A stretch of 37,017 nucleotides of DNA, taken from assembly GCA_002339165.1 (NCBI GenBank), contig DDJS01000158.1, positions 1 to 37,017 of the forward strand, read 5' to 3'. The position numbers and the translations under genes were made by a program. Position 1 is the stretch's first letter; each line of letters opens with the position of its first letter. Source of the stretch: Cellvibrionales bacterium UBA2618 (GTDB taxonomy: Bacteria > Pseudomonadota > Gammaproteobacteria > Pseudomonadales > Porticoccaceae). Positions 8,833 through 17,860 of the stretch are shown one piece after another. The notes below the pieces were generated by a model that was not told where the DNA came from, did not search any database, and saw only the letters and a program-made list of their open reading frames with translations.

Positions 8833-9546
8833 TCAGTTAATTTTACCGGTGGTGCGCACGCGCTTGGAGCCCGTTATCGGTTTTTCTGGCGGTGATTCGG
8901 ACGATGGCAACAGCCATGAGTCGAGAAAATTTTTCGACGCGATTAGAAATCCAAGCAGTAAAAATGCGCCCGCCGGCATGCTCAGAATCAATAGCGTGTA
9001 ATCGCCGTCAAAAGGCTGCCACAACCAGTCTCTAGCGACATCTCCGAAAATCAGGTGCATGTCGGCGAACAGCGACCCGCGGCCGAACAGTTCACGAATT
9101 GCCCCGACAATTAACAGTAGCGCTAAAAATCCACTGCCAATGACCGTGGCATCGAGTGCCGCCGTGCCGATTGGATGGCGCGCGGCGATAGTCTGCGCTC
9201 GGCTTAAGACAATGCAATTGCTGGTGATCAGTGGCAAAAAGATGCCGAGTGCCTGAGCGAGAGGATAGGCATAGGCGCGCACGAGTAATTCAGCACAGGT
9301 GACCCAAGCGGCGATAATCAACAACAGCATCGGCAGATGCAATGCGCCATTGAGTTGCCGGCGTAACAGTGAGCAAGTGACACTCGAACCGAGCAGCACA
9401 GTTAAAGTCACTAGCCCCAGGCCGAGCGCATTAGCCAAGGTTGTCGTTACCGCCAACAGAGGGCTGAGTCCGAGCAATTGCACTAGCACAGGGTGATCGC
9501 GCCATAGCCCGTGGAAAGCGCTGTAGTTGTCGTCTGACGGATTCAC
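8833..9546 (-). CDS. rsxE: Electron transport complex subunit RsxE/RnfE
   Basis: Integral membrane subunit of the Rnf/Rsx complex, which moves electrons between ferredoxin and NAD(H) coupled to ion transport, or reduces SoxR in enterobacteria. 237 residues with six predicted membrane segments and the family segments LLGLSPLLAVTTTLANALGL and LPLITSNCIVLSRAQ. The start is GTG 9546, in a GTGA overlap with the rsxG stop. It is the last gene of rsxABCDGE. In E. coli and Pseudomonas nth follows; here a 192-base gap and pyrC follow. Confidence 0.93.
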   Translation of the reverse strand: MNPSDDNYSAFHGLWRDHPVLVQLLGLSPLLAVTTTLANALGLGLVTLTVLLGSSVTCSLLRRQLNGALHLPMLLLIIAAWVTCAELLVRAYAYPLAQALGIFLPLITSNCIVLSRAQTIAARHPIGTAALDATVIGSGFLALLLIVGAIRELFGRGSLFADMHLIFGDVARDWLWQPFDGDYTLLILSMPAGAFLLLGFLIASKNFLDSWLLPSSESPPEKPITGSKRVRTTGKIN

Positions 9547-10202
9547 TCGCGTGCCTCTGGGTTGGCTTGCGACGTAATCTGAGCCGCCAACGCAGCGCGC
9601 TCATCGGCAAAGAATTGCAGCGTCGCGGCCACTTGATTGACTACAGCGCGCGGTGTAATAGTGGCGCCAGTGAATTGATCATAGATTCCACCGTCCGCCT
9701 CGACTGCCCAATATTTGGTGTCTGGGTTAGATAGTGAGCGCTTACTAAATGCCTCGATCCAATCGCTCTTAGCAAGCTCGATTTTATCGCCAAGGCCAGC
9801 CGTCTCGCGGTGGGATATAACCCGCACCGCAATAATATGCCCAGTGAAATCTATTCCCACGAGTAATTTGATGGCCCCGCCATAACCGGCGTTGCTGATG
9901 CTTGGTATGATCGCCGCAATCGGCTGCCCTGCGCGCAGTGCAATGTGCATTTCATCACCCTCGCTAAGTCCCAATAATTCAAGTTTTCGGCTGACGATGG
10001 GCCATTTTTTGAAGGTTATTGCGGCGCCTTGATCGTCGGGGTCTAAGACCTGACGAAGATAGTCTAGTTCGGCGCTAGTTTGGGATGCGACGATGCGCTC
10101 GCGGGTGAGCATTTCTAGGGTGGTTACCAGTGCGCCGATTAGCAGTGCGATGCCTAAAAGGCGCAGCCATTGCGCTCGATTAGGGGCAGTTTTGACGGTC
10201 AT
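9543..10202 (-). CDS. rsxG: Electron transport complex subunit RsxG/RnfG (covalent FMN)
   Basis: Membrane-anchored subunit exposed to the periplasm that carries covalently bound FMN. 219 residues from ATG 10202, with one N-terminal transmembrane helix (about 12-32) and an FMN-binding domain. The flavinylation motif DQFTGAT places the FMN on Thr181. ATG 10202 is chosen because it forms an ATGA overlap with the rsxD stop. A longer in-frame reading to 10340 lies inside rsxD and is Arg-rich, so it is a shadow. Confidence 0.94.
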   Translation of the reverse strand: MTVKTAPNRAQWLRLLGIALLIGALVTTLEMLTRERIVASQTSAELDYLRQVLDPDDQGAAITFKKWPIVSRKLELLGLSEGDEMHIALRAGQPIAAIIPSISNAGYGGAIKLLVGIDFTGHIIAVRVISHRETAGLGDKIELAKSDWIEAFSKRSLSNPDTKYWAVEADGGIYDQFTGATITPRAVVNQVAATLQFFADERAALAAQITSQANPEARE

Positions 10203-11260
10203 TGATCTTCCTTGGGAGGCACGCCGTTGCGCTGAGCAGAGTGGCCGAAGGCTCGCGGCGCGGCGTAGCGATCGATAGTCGGTGCGGCAAAATTTGCCAA
10301 CAATATGGCGAATGCCAGGGCGTCGGGGTAGTCGCCCCAACTGCGAATAGTAAACACAAGTACGCCAATCATGGCGCCGTATATGAGCTTTCCCCGGATA
10401 CTGGTGGCGGATGACACTGGGTCGGTGAGAATAAAGAACGCGCCCATCATCGACGCGCCACTAAAGAGATGAAAGAGCGGTGACCCATGGCTTGCAGAAC
10501 TCCCAGCATCCCAATAAAAAAGCGCCATTAGCGATAAACTGACAAGCATCATCAGTGGTGCATGCCAGCTAAAGATACCTTTACGCAACAGCAATAGGCC
10601 ACCGGCGAGAAAGCCCAGATTGACCCACTCCCAACCCGCACCGGCCCAACTTGCCCGGTAAAAAACCGGCTCGCTGGCATATACCTGCTCTATCATTAAT
10701 CCGGTTTTGTGCTTTAGCACTTCGAGTGGAGTGGCGCCGGTGATGCCGTCGATTAAATCGCCGCCGCCAATCACCAGATGGATAGATTGCCAAAGCCCCG
10801 GTTGATAGAGATCCTCTGGCAGTAGCGCCTGTGGCGTTAGCCAACGGCTCATTTCCTCGGGAAAGCACAGTAGCACGGTGGCATATCCGACCATTGCCGG
10901 GTTGCACGGATTGTTGCCCAACCCGCCGTATAGTTGTTTTGCGATGATGATGGAGCAGCTACAAGCGATTGCGACTAACCACCAGGGCACCAGTGGCGGC
11001 AGCGCCAAGCCGAGAAAGACCGCGGTGACCAAGGCGCTACAGTCGCGTAGATGAAAGCCCACCGGACGACCGCGAAGTCGCAGTGCCATCGCTTCACAGG
11101 CGAGCGCGCACAGACTACATAATAGAACGTTAAGCGGCACGCCCCAGCCAAACTGCCAGGTCAACGCTAGGCCACCTGGCAAGGTCGCCAATAGGACCCA
11201 GTGCATAATGTTATCGGTGCTTTGGCCGCTGTGGGCTAAGCTGGAGGCTGGCGACATCAT
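10199..11260 (-). CDS. rsxD: Electron transport complex subunit RsxD/RnfD (covalent FMN)
   Basis: Integral membrane subunit of the Rnf/Rsx complex with about nine membrane segments in 353 residues. It bears covalent FMN on Thr177 of the motif DGITGATPLE. The sequence YGGLGNNPCNPAMVGY (about 111-126) is typical of RnfD/NqrB proteins. Two adjacent ATGs (11260, 11257) occur at the rsxC-rsxD junction, and the first gives an ATGA overlap. Confidence 0.95.
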   Translation of the reverse strand: MMSPASSLAHSGQSTDNIMHWVLLATLPGGLALTWQFGWGVPLNVLLCSLCALACEAMALRLRGRPVGFHLRDCSALVTAVFLGLALPPLVPWWLVAIACSCSIIIAKQLYGGLGNNPCNPAMVGYATVLLCFPEEMSRWLTPQALLPEDLYQPGLWQSIHLVIGGGDLIDGITGATPLEVLKHKTGLMIEQVYASEPVFYRASWAGAGWEWVNLGFLAGGLLLLRKGIFSWHAPLMMLVSLSLMALFYWDAGSSASHGSPLFHLFSGASMMGAFFILTDPVSSATSIRGKLIYGAMIGVLVFTIRSWGDYPDALAFAILLANFAAPTIDRYAAPRAFGHSAQRNGVPPKEDQ

Positions 11261-12981
11261 CCGTGGGCTTGCTCGGTAAGTCGCTGTTCGGCGCGCTGTA
11301 ATTTTTGGCGTGCGCCCTCGACCGCTGCCCTGAGGCTGTTTTGTTTGTTTAGGGTATCGTCGCTGGCGGCGACAAGCCGCTGTTCAGCCAGTTCGAGGCG
11401 GTTTTGCAGCATACTGATATTGCGCTGCAGTTTGTCGAGGGTCTGTTCGACGGTCGGCTGCTTACTGGCGGCACGGTTCTGCGCATCGGCGATAATATCG
11501 GCACTCGACAGACGCGCAACCGGCGCTCTAGGCGCATTGGATGGCACCGCAGCGCTGCGGCGCGCGGCGCGGCGCAGGCTCTGTTCGCGCTCCAGGCGAG
11601 CCAGTCGCAATTGATGAAATTCAAAGCGCTGGCGAGCTTGCGCGGCATTGCTCTTGACCTGGCGCGCGGCATCTAGGTGAACTTTTCCGGCGCGGTAGTA
11701 GTCAACCAGCGGAATATGGCTCGGACATACATAGCTACAGGCGCCGCACTCGATACAATCGAACAGATTGTGTTCTTCGAGTTGCTGGTGGTTGGCGGCT
11801 TTAGCGTGCCATAGCAACTGCTGTGGCAGCAGTGATGCTGGGCAGACTTCGGCGCACCGTCCACAACGAATACATGCGCGCTCTGGCGGGGCGGGGGCAA
11901 ATTCGTCGATGTCGGGCGCGAGAATACAATAACTGGTTTTAACCACCGGCACCTCATCCGATGGCAGTTTAAAACCGCTAATGGAGCCCCCCATGATTAA
12001 CTGATTAAGGCGGTTGTTGTTCACACCGCTATGGCGCAAAAGGTGTTTTATCGGAGTGCCGATCAGCGCTTGATAATTGCGCTGAGTCGCGCAGGCGCCG
12101 CCGGTTACAGTGACCACCCGCGAGATCAGGGGTTCGCCGTCGATCACTGCACGTTTGATGGCGTAAACCGTTGCCACGTTGATACAGAGTACGCCGATAT
12201 TGGCGGGTATTTCTCCACTGGGCAGCTGCTTTCCGGTGAGTGCATAGATCAGTTGTCGCTCGCCACCAGATGGGTATTTTCTGGGGATTTCAACGATTTC
12301 CACGGCGCTTTTTGCGCAGGCTGTGCGCAGCGCTGCCAAGGCCTCGGGTTTACTCTGTTCAATGCCGATCACCATACGCGCGCGGTTGCCGTGAATATGT
12401 GCGAGGATATCTATTCCCTGGATGATTTCGTCTGCGCGTTCGCGCATCAGCGACTCGTCTGCGGTCACATAGGGCTCGCACTCCGTGGCGTTGACGATAA
12501 GCGTTGCGATCGGGGGGTGGCCGCTAGTGGTCAGTTTAGTCGCCGTGGGAAAACCACCGCCACCCAGTCCGGCGATGCCCGATTGAGCAATTCGATCGAC
12601 CAGTTGCGGCGCGGACATTTGACAGTAATCGGCGACGCGCTGGCGACTTGTCCAGCGCTCGAGCCCATCGATGGCTATTTCGATACAGCGCGCGGGTCGC
12701 CCTGATAAATGGCCCGCCGGACGCGGCTCGATCGCCGTCACGGTGCCCGAACTGGGCGCGTGCACCGCGGCGCCGAGAGGCCCATCGACCACGCCGATCA
12801 ACTCGCCCTTGAGTACCTGCTGGCCGACCTCGACGCAGGCCCTGCATGGCCTGCCGCCGTGTTGGTCAAGTGGCACTACCAGTCGTTCCGGTAGTTCCGG
12901 ATAGTCGATAGGAAGGGACAGCGACTGACGCTTGTTAGCCGGCGGGTGAATACCGCCGGGTGTTTCCCAAATCCGGCTCAT
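11257..12981 (-). CDS. rsxC: Electron transport complex subunit RsxC/RnfC
   Basis: Peripheral NADH/FMN- and iron-sulfur-containing subunit. 574 residues: a biotinyl-lipoyl-like N-terminal domain, a flavin/NADH domain (GLGGGGFPTATKL at about 140-152, similar to Complex I NuoF), then two 4Fe-4S motifs, CIRCGRCAEVCP and CIECGACSYVCP, around residues 365-425. The C-terminal 130 residues are Ala/Arg/Gln-rich and probably coiled coil. E. coli RsxC is over 700 residues with a long repetitive tail; this one has only a short tail. ATGA overlaps link it to rsxB and rsxD. Confidence 0.95.
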   Translation of the reverse strand: MSRIWETPGGIHPPANKRQSLSLPIDYPELPERLVVPLDQHGGRPCRACVEVGQQVLKGELIGVVDGPLGAAVHAPSSGTVTAIEPRPAGHLSGRPARCIEIAIDGLERWTSRQRVADYCQMSAPQLVDRIAQSGIAGLGGGGFPTATKLTTSGHPPIATLIVNATECEPYVTADESLMRERADEIIQGIDILAHIHGNRARMVIGIEQSKPEALAALRTACAKSAVEIVEIPRKYPSGGERQLIYALTGKQLPSGEIPANIGVLCINVATVYAIKRAVIDGEPLISRVVTVTGGACATQRNYQALIGTPIKHLLRHSGVNNNRLNQLIMGGSISGFKLPSDEVPVVKTSYCILAPDIDEFAPAPPERACIRCGRCAEVCPASLLPQQLLWHAKAANHQQLEEHNLFDCIECGACSYVCPSHIPLVDYYRAGKVHLDAARQVKSNAAQARQRFEFHQLRLARLEREQSLRRAARRSAAVPSNAPRAPVARLSSADIIADAQNRAASKQPTVEQTLDKLQRNISMLQNRLELAEQRLVAASDDTLNKQNSLRAAVEGARQKLQRAEQRLTEQAHG

Positions 12982-13595
12982 GGCAATTCTCGTTGGGCTT
13001 GCCCTGCGTTTCGATGCGCGAGGATGCTCGACTTAGCTAGTAGAGCTGATGATGCCAACCCTCGTCCTCCGTTGATCGGGGCAGGCAGCATGTCGATACA
13101 ATCCACTGGACAGGGTTCGACGCACAGGTCGCAACCGGTGCACTGATCGACAATTACCGTATGCATCAACTTCGCTGCGCCGACGATGGCATCTACCGGG
13201 CAGGCTTGAATGCATTTAGTGCAGCCGATGCATTCATCTTCGCGTATATACGCGACGCTGATTTCGGAGTTTTCCGTGCCGTGTTCTGGGTCGAGCGCTA
13301 GACTCTCTACGCCGAGTAACTCAGCCAGGGCATCGATGGTGGCTTGGCCTCCCGGCGGGCAGCGATTGATTGGCTGGCCATCGGCGATGGCTTCGGCGTA
13401 GGGACGACAACCAGGGTGGCCGCACTGGCCGCACTGGGTTTGCGGCAAAAGATCGTCGATGTGGACTATCCGGCGGTCTCGGTCGGCGGGGAATAGCGCC
13501 CATGCACTGCCGATTAAGGCTCCGCACATCAGGGTTAACCCGAGCAATACCGCGGATGTCGATAGGTAGGCGCTGACAGCGGAAAGCTCGCCCAT
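12978..13595 (-). CDS. rsxB: Electron transport complex subunit RsxB/RnfB (multi-cluster ferredoxin)
   Basis: Membrane-anchored iron-sulfur protein that passes electrons into the Rnf/Rsx complex. 205 residues: an N-terminal transmembrane helix, an Fe-S cluster site of the CGQCGHPGC...C type (about 52-77), and two ferredoxin-like 4Fe-4S motifs, CIGCTKCIQACP and CTGCDLCVEPCP. Length is close to E. coli RsxB. It starts one base after the rsxA stop codon and overlaps rsxC by 4 bases. Confidence 0.95.
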   Translation of the reverse strand: MGELSAVSAYLSTSAVLLGLTLMCGALIGSAWALFPADRDRRIVHIDDLLPQTQCGQCGHPGCRPYAEAIADGQPINRCPPGGQATIDALAELLGVESLALDPEHGTENSEISVAYIREDECIGCTKCIQACPVDAIVGAAKLMHTVIVDQCTGCDLCVEPCPVDCIDMLPAPINGGRGLASSALLAKSSILAHRNAGQAQRELP

Positions 13596-13596
13596 G

Positions 13597-14172
13597 TTAC
13601 GCTAGACCGCTCAAGCCCATAAAGGCCATAGACATCAAGCCAGCGCTGATCATGGTGATCGCGGCGCCGCGAAACGGCCGTGGTACATCGGCGGCGGCCA
13701 GCCTCTCACAGATGGCGCAGAACAGGATCAACACCAACGAAAAACCCAAACCTGCGCCTAATCCAGAGCGTACCGATTGGCTAAAGGTCAGCGTATTTAG
13801 ACTATTTTGCAATGCCACCGCAAGGATCAATGTATTGCTGGCAAGCCACGGCAGTAGACCACCGAGTTGGCGGAAGAGCGCGGGACGTTGAGCCTCGATC
13901 AGCAGCCCGCCACATTGCGCCAGCGTTGCGATCACTAGTATAGAGGTCAGAGTGCGTAAATAACCGAGTTGCAGTGGCACTAAAATCCAGTTGTCGACCA
14001 TGTGATTTACAGCGGCAGACAGCGTGACCACCCCAGTGGTTGCGATTGCCATGGCGATAGCGGTGCTCGGCCGGTTGGCAATGTTTGCAAGCGCGGAGAC
14101 ACCAAAGAACTGAATCAACAGAATATTGTTGATCAATATCGCGCTCATCAGGATGCTGTTGGTATCGGTCAT
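13597..14172 (-). CDS. rsxA: Electron transport complex subunit RsxA/RnfA
   Basis: Integral membrane subunit with six helices in 191 residues, paralogous to RsxE. The N-terminus NNILLIQFFGVSALANIAN and the later LALQNSLNTL match the RnfA family. It is the first gene of the rsxABCDGE operon, 83 bases after the metG stop on the same strand. I see no strong promoter in that gap, so read-through from metG is possible. Confidence 0.94.
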   Translation of the reverse strand: MTDTNSILMSAILINNILLIQFFGVSALANIANRPSTAIAMAIATTGVVTLSAAVNHMVDNWILVPLQLGYLRTLTSILVIATLAQCGGLLIEAQRPALFRQLGGLLPWLASNTLILAVALQNSLNTLTFSQSVRSGLGAGLGFSLVLILFCAICERLAAADVPRPFRGAAITMISAGLMSMAFMGLSGLA

Positions 14173-14255
14173 AGTCTGCTCTCGGTCGATGACAAAGCTA
14201 CATTATCGGGGCGTCGCGCGAGTGCTGAAAGGCGTTCCGTTTGCGCCTCGTTTCA

Positions 14256-16292
14256 CTAGGTCACTCGCTGTCCGGGTTGGGCGCCGCTGTCCGGTTCTAA
14301 CAGGTAAATACCATCCTTTGAACCGGCCGCCAAAACCATCCCCTCGGACACCCCAAAGCGCATTTTACGCGGCGCCAAATTGGCTACCATTAGGGTTAAC
14401 CGACCCTCTAAATCCTGCGGTTTATAGGCCGATTTGATGCCCGAAAATACCTGTCGAGTGCTGTCCCCCAAGTCGAGCGTCAACCGCAACAATTTATCCG
14501 CGCCCTCGACCGCTTCGGCGCTGACGATTTTCGCCACTCTTAGATCGACCTTGATGAAGTCATCATAATCGATCTGAGGCGCCAGTGGCTCGCTATCCTC
14601 GAGTGCGCTGCTCTGGGACTCGCTCTGGGAAGCACTTTGTAGCGCTGCTGCCTGCTTTGCGCTGGCCTCGAGCATCGCCTCGACCCGCTCGTTTTCAACC
14701 CGTTTTAAAAGCGGTTTAAAGGGCTCGATACGATGGCCGGTGAGGGGCATGTGGACGCTGTCCCAATCCAGTTGATCGTTCAAAAACTCCTCGCTGGCAG
14801 CCACCATCCGCGGCAGTATCGGCTTTAAATAGATCACCAGTAGGCGGAATAAATTGATCCCCAACGAACAGATATCCTGAACCTGTTGTCGCTGGCTATC
14901 GTCTTTGTTAAGTTTCCATGGTTCGCGCGCAGCAATGTACTCATTGGCGGCATCGGCCTGGGACATGATCTCGCGGACCGCCTTGCTAAAGTCACGATTT
15001 TCGTAGTGCTCGGCGATGCGCTCTTGGGCATCTCTCACTTGCGCCCACAGTTGCGGATTTTCGATATTTTCTGATAGCACCCCGGCATTGCCTTGGGCGA
15101 TAAATTTGGCACAGCGACTAGCGATATTGACCACTTTACCGACCAGATCGCTATTCACTTTTTGTACAAAATCGCCCAAGTTTAAATCGATATCTTCGAC
15201 CGAACGAGATAACTTAGAGGCGTAGTAATAGCGCAAGTACTCTGGGTCGAGGTGTTCCAAGTAGCAGCGTGCATTAATGAAGGTTCCGCGTGACTTGGAC
15301 ATTTTTTTACCGTTGACGGTGACAAAACCGTGCACCGATATCTGGGTTGGCGTGCGAAACCCAGCACTGTGGAGCATAGCTGGCCAAAACAGGGCATGAA
15401 AATTGACGATATCCTTACCGATAAAGTGATGCAACTCGGCACTGCTGTCGGCGGCCCAAAAGCGCTCAAAATCGATGCCGCGGAGTTCACACAGTGATTT
15501 AAAAATTGCCATGTAACCGATTGGCGCGTCCAGCCAAACGTAAAAATATTTATCCGGTGCGCCAGGAATTTCGAAGCCGAAATACGGACCGTCACGGCTG
15601 ATATCCCACTCTTGCAGGCCGCTGTCGAGCCACTCGGCCAGTTTGTTGGCGACTTCGCCTTGGAGGTGGCCGTCGCGGGTCCAGTGTTGCAAGAAATCGG
15701 TGAATTCAGGAAGTTTAAAAAAGTAGTGCAGCGACTCTTTTTCAATCGGCGTAGCGCCCGAGATAGCCGATACCGCATCGATCAGTTCGGTCGCCTGATA
15801 GGTGGCGCCACAGGCCTCGCAGTTGTCGCCATATTGATCGGCCGTCTTGCATTTCGGGCAGGTGCCTCGAATGTAGCGGTCGGCCAAAAAGATATTTTTT
15901 TCCGGGTCAAAAGACTGCACGATGGTGCGTTGGGCGATGTGATCGTTAGCCACTAAACGCTGATAGATCAATTCGGAGAAAAGCCGGTTTTCCTCGCTGT
16001 GGGTCGAACTGTAGTGATCGACGCCGATCAAAAAGTCGTTAAAATCGGCCTCGTGAATGGCGCGCATATTGGCGATATGTTCCTCGGCGGTAATCCCCTG
16101 CTCATCGGCTTTGAGCATAATTGCGGTGCCATGAGCATCGTCGCCGCAAACGTAGTAACATTCGTGGCCTCGCATCTTTTGAAAGCGCACCCAGATGTCG
16201 GTTTGCGTATACTCCAAGATGTGTCCAAGATGGAGTGCTGCATTGGCGTATGGAAGGGCGCTGGTAACAAGAATTTGACGAGTCTTTGGCAT
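14256..16292 (-). CDS. metG: Methionyl-tRNA synthetase
   Basis: Charges tRNA-Met with methionine. 678 residues from ATG 16292. Class I signatures HLGH (21-24) and KMSKS are present. A zinc site is formed by CPKC and CEAC pairs (about 144-163). After the anticodon-binding helical domain comes a C-terminal tRNA-binding (Trbp111-type) dimerisation domain beginning near IDYDDFIKVDLRVAKI. A Ser/Gln-rich linker (about 545-570) joins them. ATG 16292 is chosen because MPKTRQILVTSALPYANA matches the family start. metG diverges from mrp, as in E. coli and Pseudomonas. Confidence 0.97.
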   Translation of the reverse strand: MPKTRQILVTSALPYANAALHLGHILEYTQTDIWVRFQKMRGHECYYVCGDDAHGTAIMLKADEQGITAEEHIANMRAIHEADFNDFLIGVDHYSSTHSEENRLFSELIYQRLVANDHIAQRTIVQSFDPEKNIFLADRYIRGTCPKCKTADQYGDNCEACGATYQATELIDAVSAISGATPIEKESLHYFFKLPEFTDFLQHWTRDGHLQGEVANKLAEWLDSGLQEWDISRDGPYFGFEIPGAPDKYFYVWLDAPIGYMAIFKSLCELRGIDFERFWAADSSAELHHFIGKDIVNFHALFWPAMLHSAGFRTPTQISVHGFVTVNGKKMSKSRGTFINARCYLEHLDPEYLRYYYASKLSRSVEDIDLNLGDFVQKVNSDLVGKVVNIASRCAKFIAQGNAGVLSENIENPQLWAQVRDAQERIAEHYENRDFSKAVREIMSQADAANEYIAAREPWKLNKDDSQRQQVQDICSLGINLFRLLVIYLKPILPRMVAASEEFLNDQLDWDSVHMPLTGHRIEPFKPLLKRVENERVEAMLEASAKQAAALQSASQSESQSSALEDSEPLAPQIDYDDFIKVDLRVAKIVSAEAVEGADKLLRLTLDLGDSTRQVFSGIKSAYKPQDLEGRLTLMVANLAPRKMRFGVSEGMVLAAGSKDGIYLLEPDSGAQPGQRVT

Positions 16293-16431
16293 GGTGATCG
16301 ATTCTTTTTGTCGGGCGATAAAATATGCTGGCAACTATAGCGATTTTATGGAAATTTTTCATGTGCAATTCGCCGCCATGGCCGCTCGTCGGCCACTATC
16401 CTAAAACGAAATAGACAGAGCGAGAAAATCA

Positions 16432-17235
16432 GTGGTAGCTGAGGTTAAAAAAATTATTGCCATCGCGTCGGGCAAGGGCGGTGTCGGCAAGTCAACGGTG
16501 GCGGTGAATCTGGCGCTGGGATTGCTCGGCGAAGGTTTAAAGGTTGGTCTGTTAGATGCCGACATCTACGGCCCAAGCATTGCTATGATGCTCGGAGTAG
16601 CCGACGGGGTGCGGCCGAAATCTGTCGATGGTAAACGCCTTGAGCCGGTTCTGGCGCAGGGTCTTGCGAGTATGTCGATGGCCTATTTGGTCGACGCCAA
16701 GACCGCTATGGCATGGCGCGGACCTATGGCCGCGGGTGCACTGCAGCAGATGTTGCAACACACCGAGTGGGGCGAACTCGATGCTTTGTTGGTCGATCTG
16801 CCTCCGGGTACCGGCGATATTCAATTAACCCTATCTCAGAAGGCCAAAGTGGCTGGCGCAGTGATTGTCACAACGCCGCAGGATATCGCACTGCTGGATG
16901 CCCAAAAGGGCATTGAGATGTTTGCCAAGGTCAATATACCGGTGTTGGGTATCGTCGAAAACATGGCCATGCACTACTGCTCTGCTTGCGGGCATAGCGA
17001 GGCGATCTTTGGCAGCGGGGGCGGGGCGATGCTGGCCGACACATACGCCACAGAATTGCTCGGCCAGCTACCGCTGGATGCGGCGGTACGAGAGGCGGGA
17101 GACAGCGGTCAACCAATTATTATGGCTGCCCCGCAGAGCCCTTCAGCAGTGGCCTATGCCGCCATTGCGCGCGCCGTGATCGTCGCACTCGACAATTGCG
17201 AGACAGCTCCTAGTCCAGATATTGTGTTCGATTGA
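16432..17235 (+). CDS. mrp: Mrp/ApbC family iron-sulfur cluster carrier ATPase (short form)
   Basis: P-loop ATPase that binds and hands over Fe-S clusters. 267 residues. It has the deviant Walker A motif GKGGVGKS (14-21), DADIYGPS, LPPGTGD, and the cluster-binding pair Cys183/Cys186 in CSAC. The N-terminal FSCA (DUF59) domain present in E. coli ApbC is missing: the protein starts right at the ATPase core. The start is GTG 16432 with only a weak ribosome site. It diverges from metG and is followed by dcd, the usual Pseudomonas order. Confidence 0.92.
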   Translation: MVAEVKKIIAIASGKGGVGKSTVAVNLALGLLGEGLKVGLLDADIYGPSIAMMLGVADGVRPKSVDGKRLEPVLAQGLASMSMAYLVDAKTAMAWRGPMAAGALQQMLQHTEWGELDALLVDLPPGTGDIQLTLSQKAKVAGAVIVTTPQDIALLDAQKGIEMFAKVNIPVLGIVENMAMHYCSACGHSEAIFGSGGGAMLADTYATELLGQLPLDAAVREAGDSGQPIIMAAPQSPSAVAYAAIARAVIVALDNCETAPSPDIVFD

Positions 17236-17292
17236 TAGCGCCAAAATATACCCGGTCATTACCGCCAAATAACAACCGATGGAGACCCATAG

Positions 17293-17859
17293 ATGAGTAT
17301 TAAGTCAGATCGCTGGATAAAACGAATGGCCGAGAAACAGAGCATGATCGAACCCTTTGAGCCGGCGCAAGTGAGATATTCTGGTGATCAAAGAGTGATT
17401 TCTTATGGCGTATCCAGCTATGGGTACGACGTGCGTTGTGCTGCTGAATTTAAGATATTTACCAACGTACACTCGAAGACCGTCGACCCCAAGCAATTTG
17501 ATAACGACGCCTTTGTCGATGTTGTCGGCGATTGCTGCATTATACCGCCAAACTCATTTGCCTTGGCGCGCACTGTGGAATATTTCAAAATACCGCGTTC
17601 GGTGCTTACCATATGCCTTGGCAAGTCGACCTATGCGCGCTGCGGTATCATCGTCAATGTCACTCCATTGGAGCCTGAGTGGGAGGGTCATGTGACGCTG
17701 GAATTTTCCAACACCACCAGTTTGCCAGCCAAAATCTATGCCAACGAGGGCGTTGCTCAGATGTTATTTTTCGAGGCCGATGAGGTCTGCGAAACTTCTT
17801 ACGCGGATCGCGGCGGCAAGTATCAGGGCCAAACCGGAGTGACCTTGCCAAAAATCTAG
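17293..17859 (+). CDS. dcd: dCTP deaminase
   Basis: Deaminates dCTP to dUTP for thymidylate synthesis. 188 residues in a trimeric dUTPase-like fold, with the family blocks ISYGVSSYGYDVRC, LGKSTYARCGI and VTPLEPEWEGHVTLEFSN; the Glu in PLEPEWEG corresponds to the catalytic glutamate. The C-terminal GGKYQGQTGVTLPKI is typical. GGAG stands 9 bases before ATG. The gene converges on the DUF3014 gene, with one base between the stop codons. Confidence 0.96.
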   Translation: MSIKSDRWIKRMAEKQSMIEPFEPAQVRYSGDQRVISYGVSSYGYDVRCAAEFKIFTNVHSKTVDPKQFDNDAFVDVVGDCCIIPPNSFALARTVEYFKIPRSVLTICLGKSTYARCGIIVNVTPLEPEWEGHVTLEFSNTTSLPAKIYANEGVAQMLFFEADEVCETSYADRGGKYQGQTGVTLPKI

Positions 17860-17860
17860 C

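Noticed and set aside
12031..12705. A 224-codon plus-strand open frame antisense to rsxC
   Set aside because: It mirrors the codon pattern of rsxC, which has clear Fe-S motifs; it has no ribosome site and no recognisable domain.
15182..15778. A 198-codon minus-strand frame inside metG
   Set aside because: Same strand but another frame within the conserved metG catalytic domain; Cys/Arg/Ser-rich translation typical of an out-of-frame reading.
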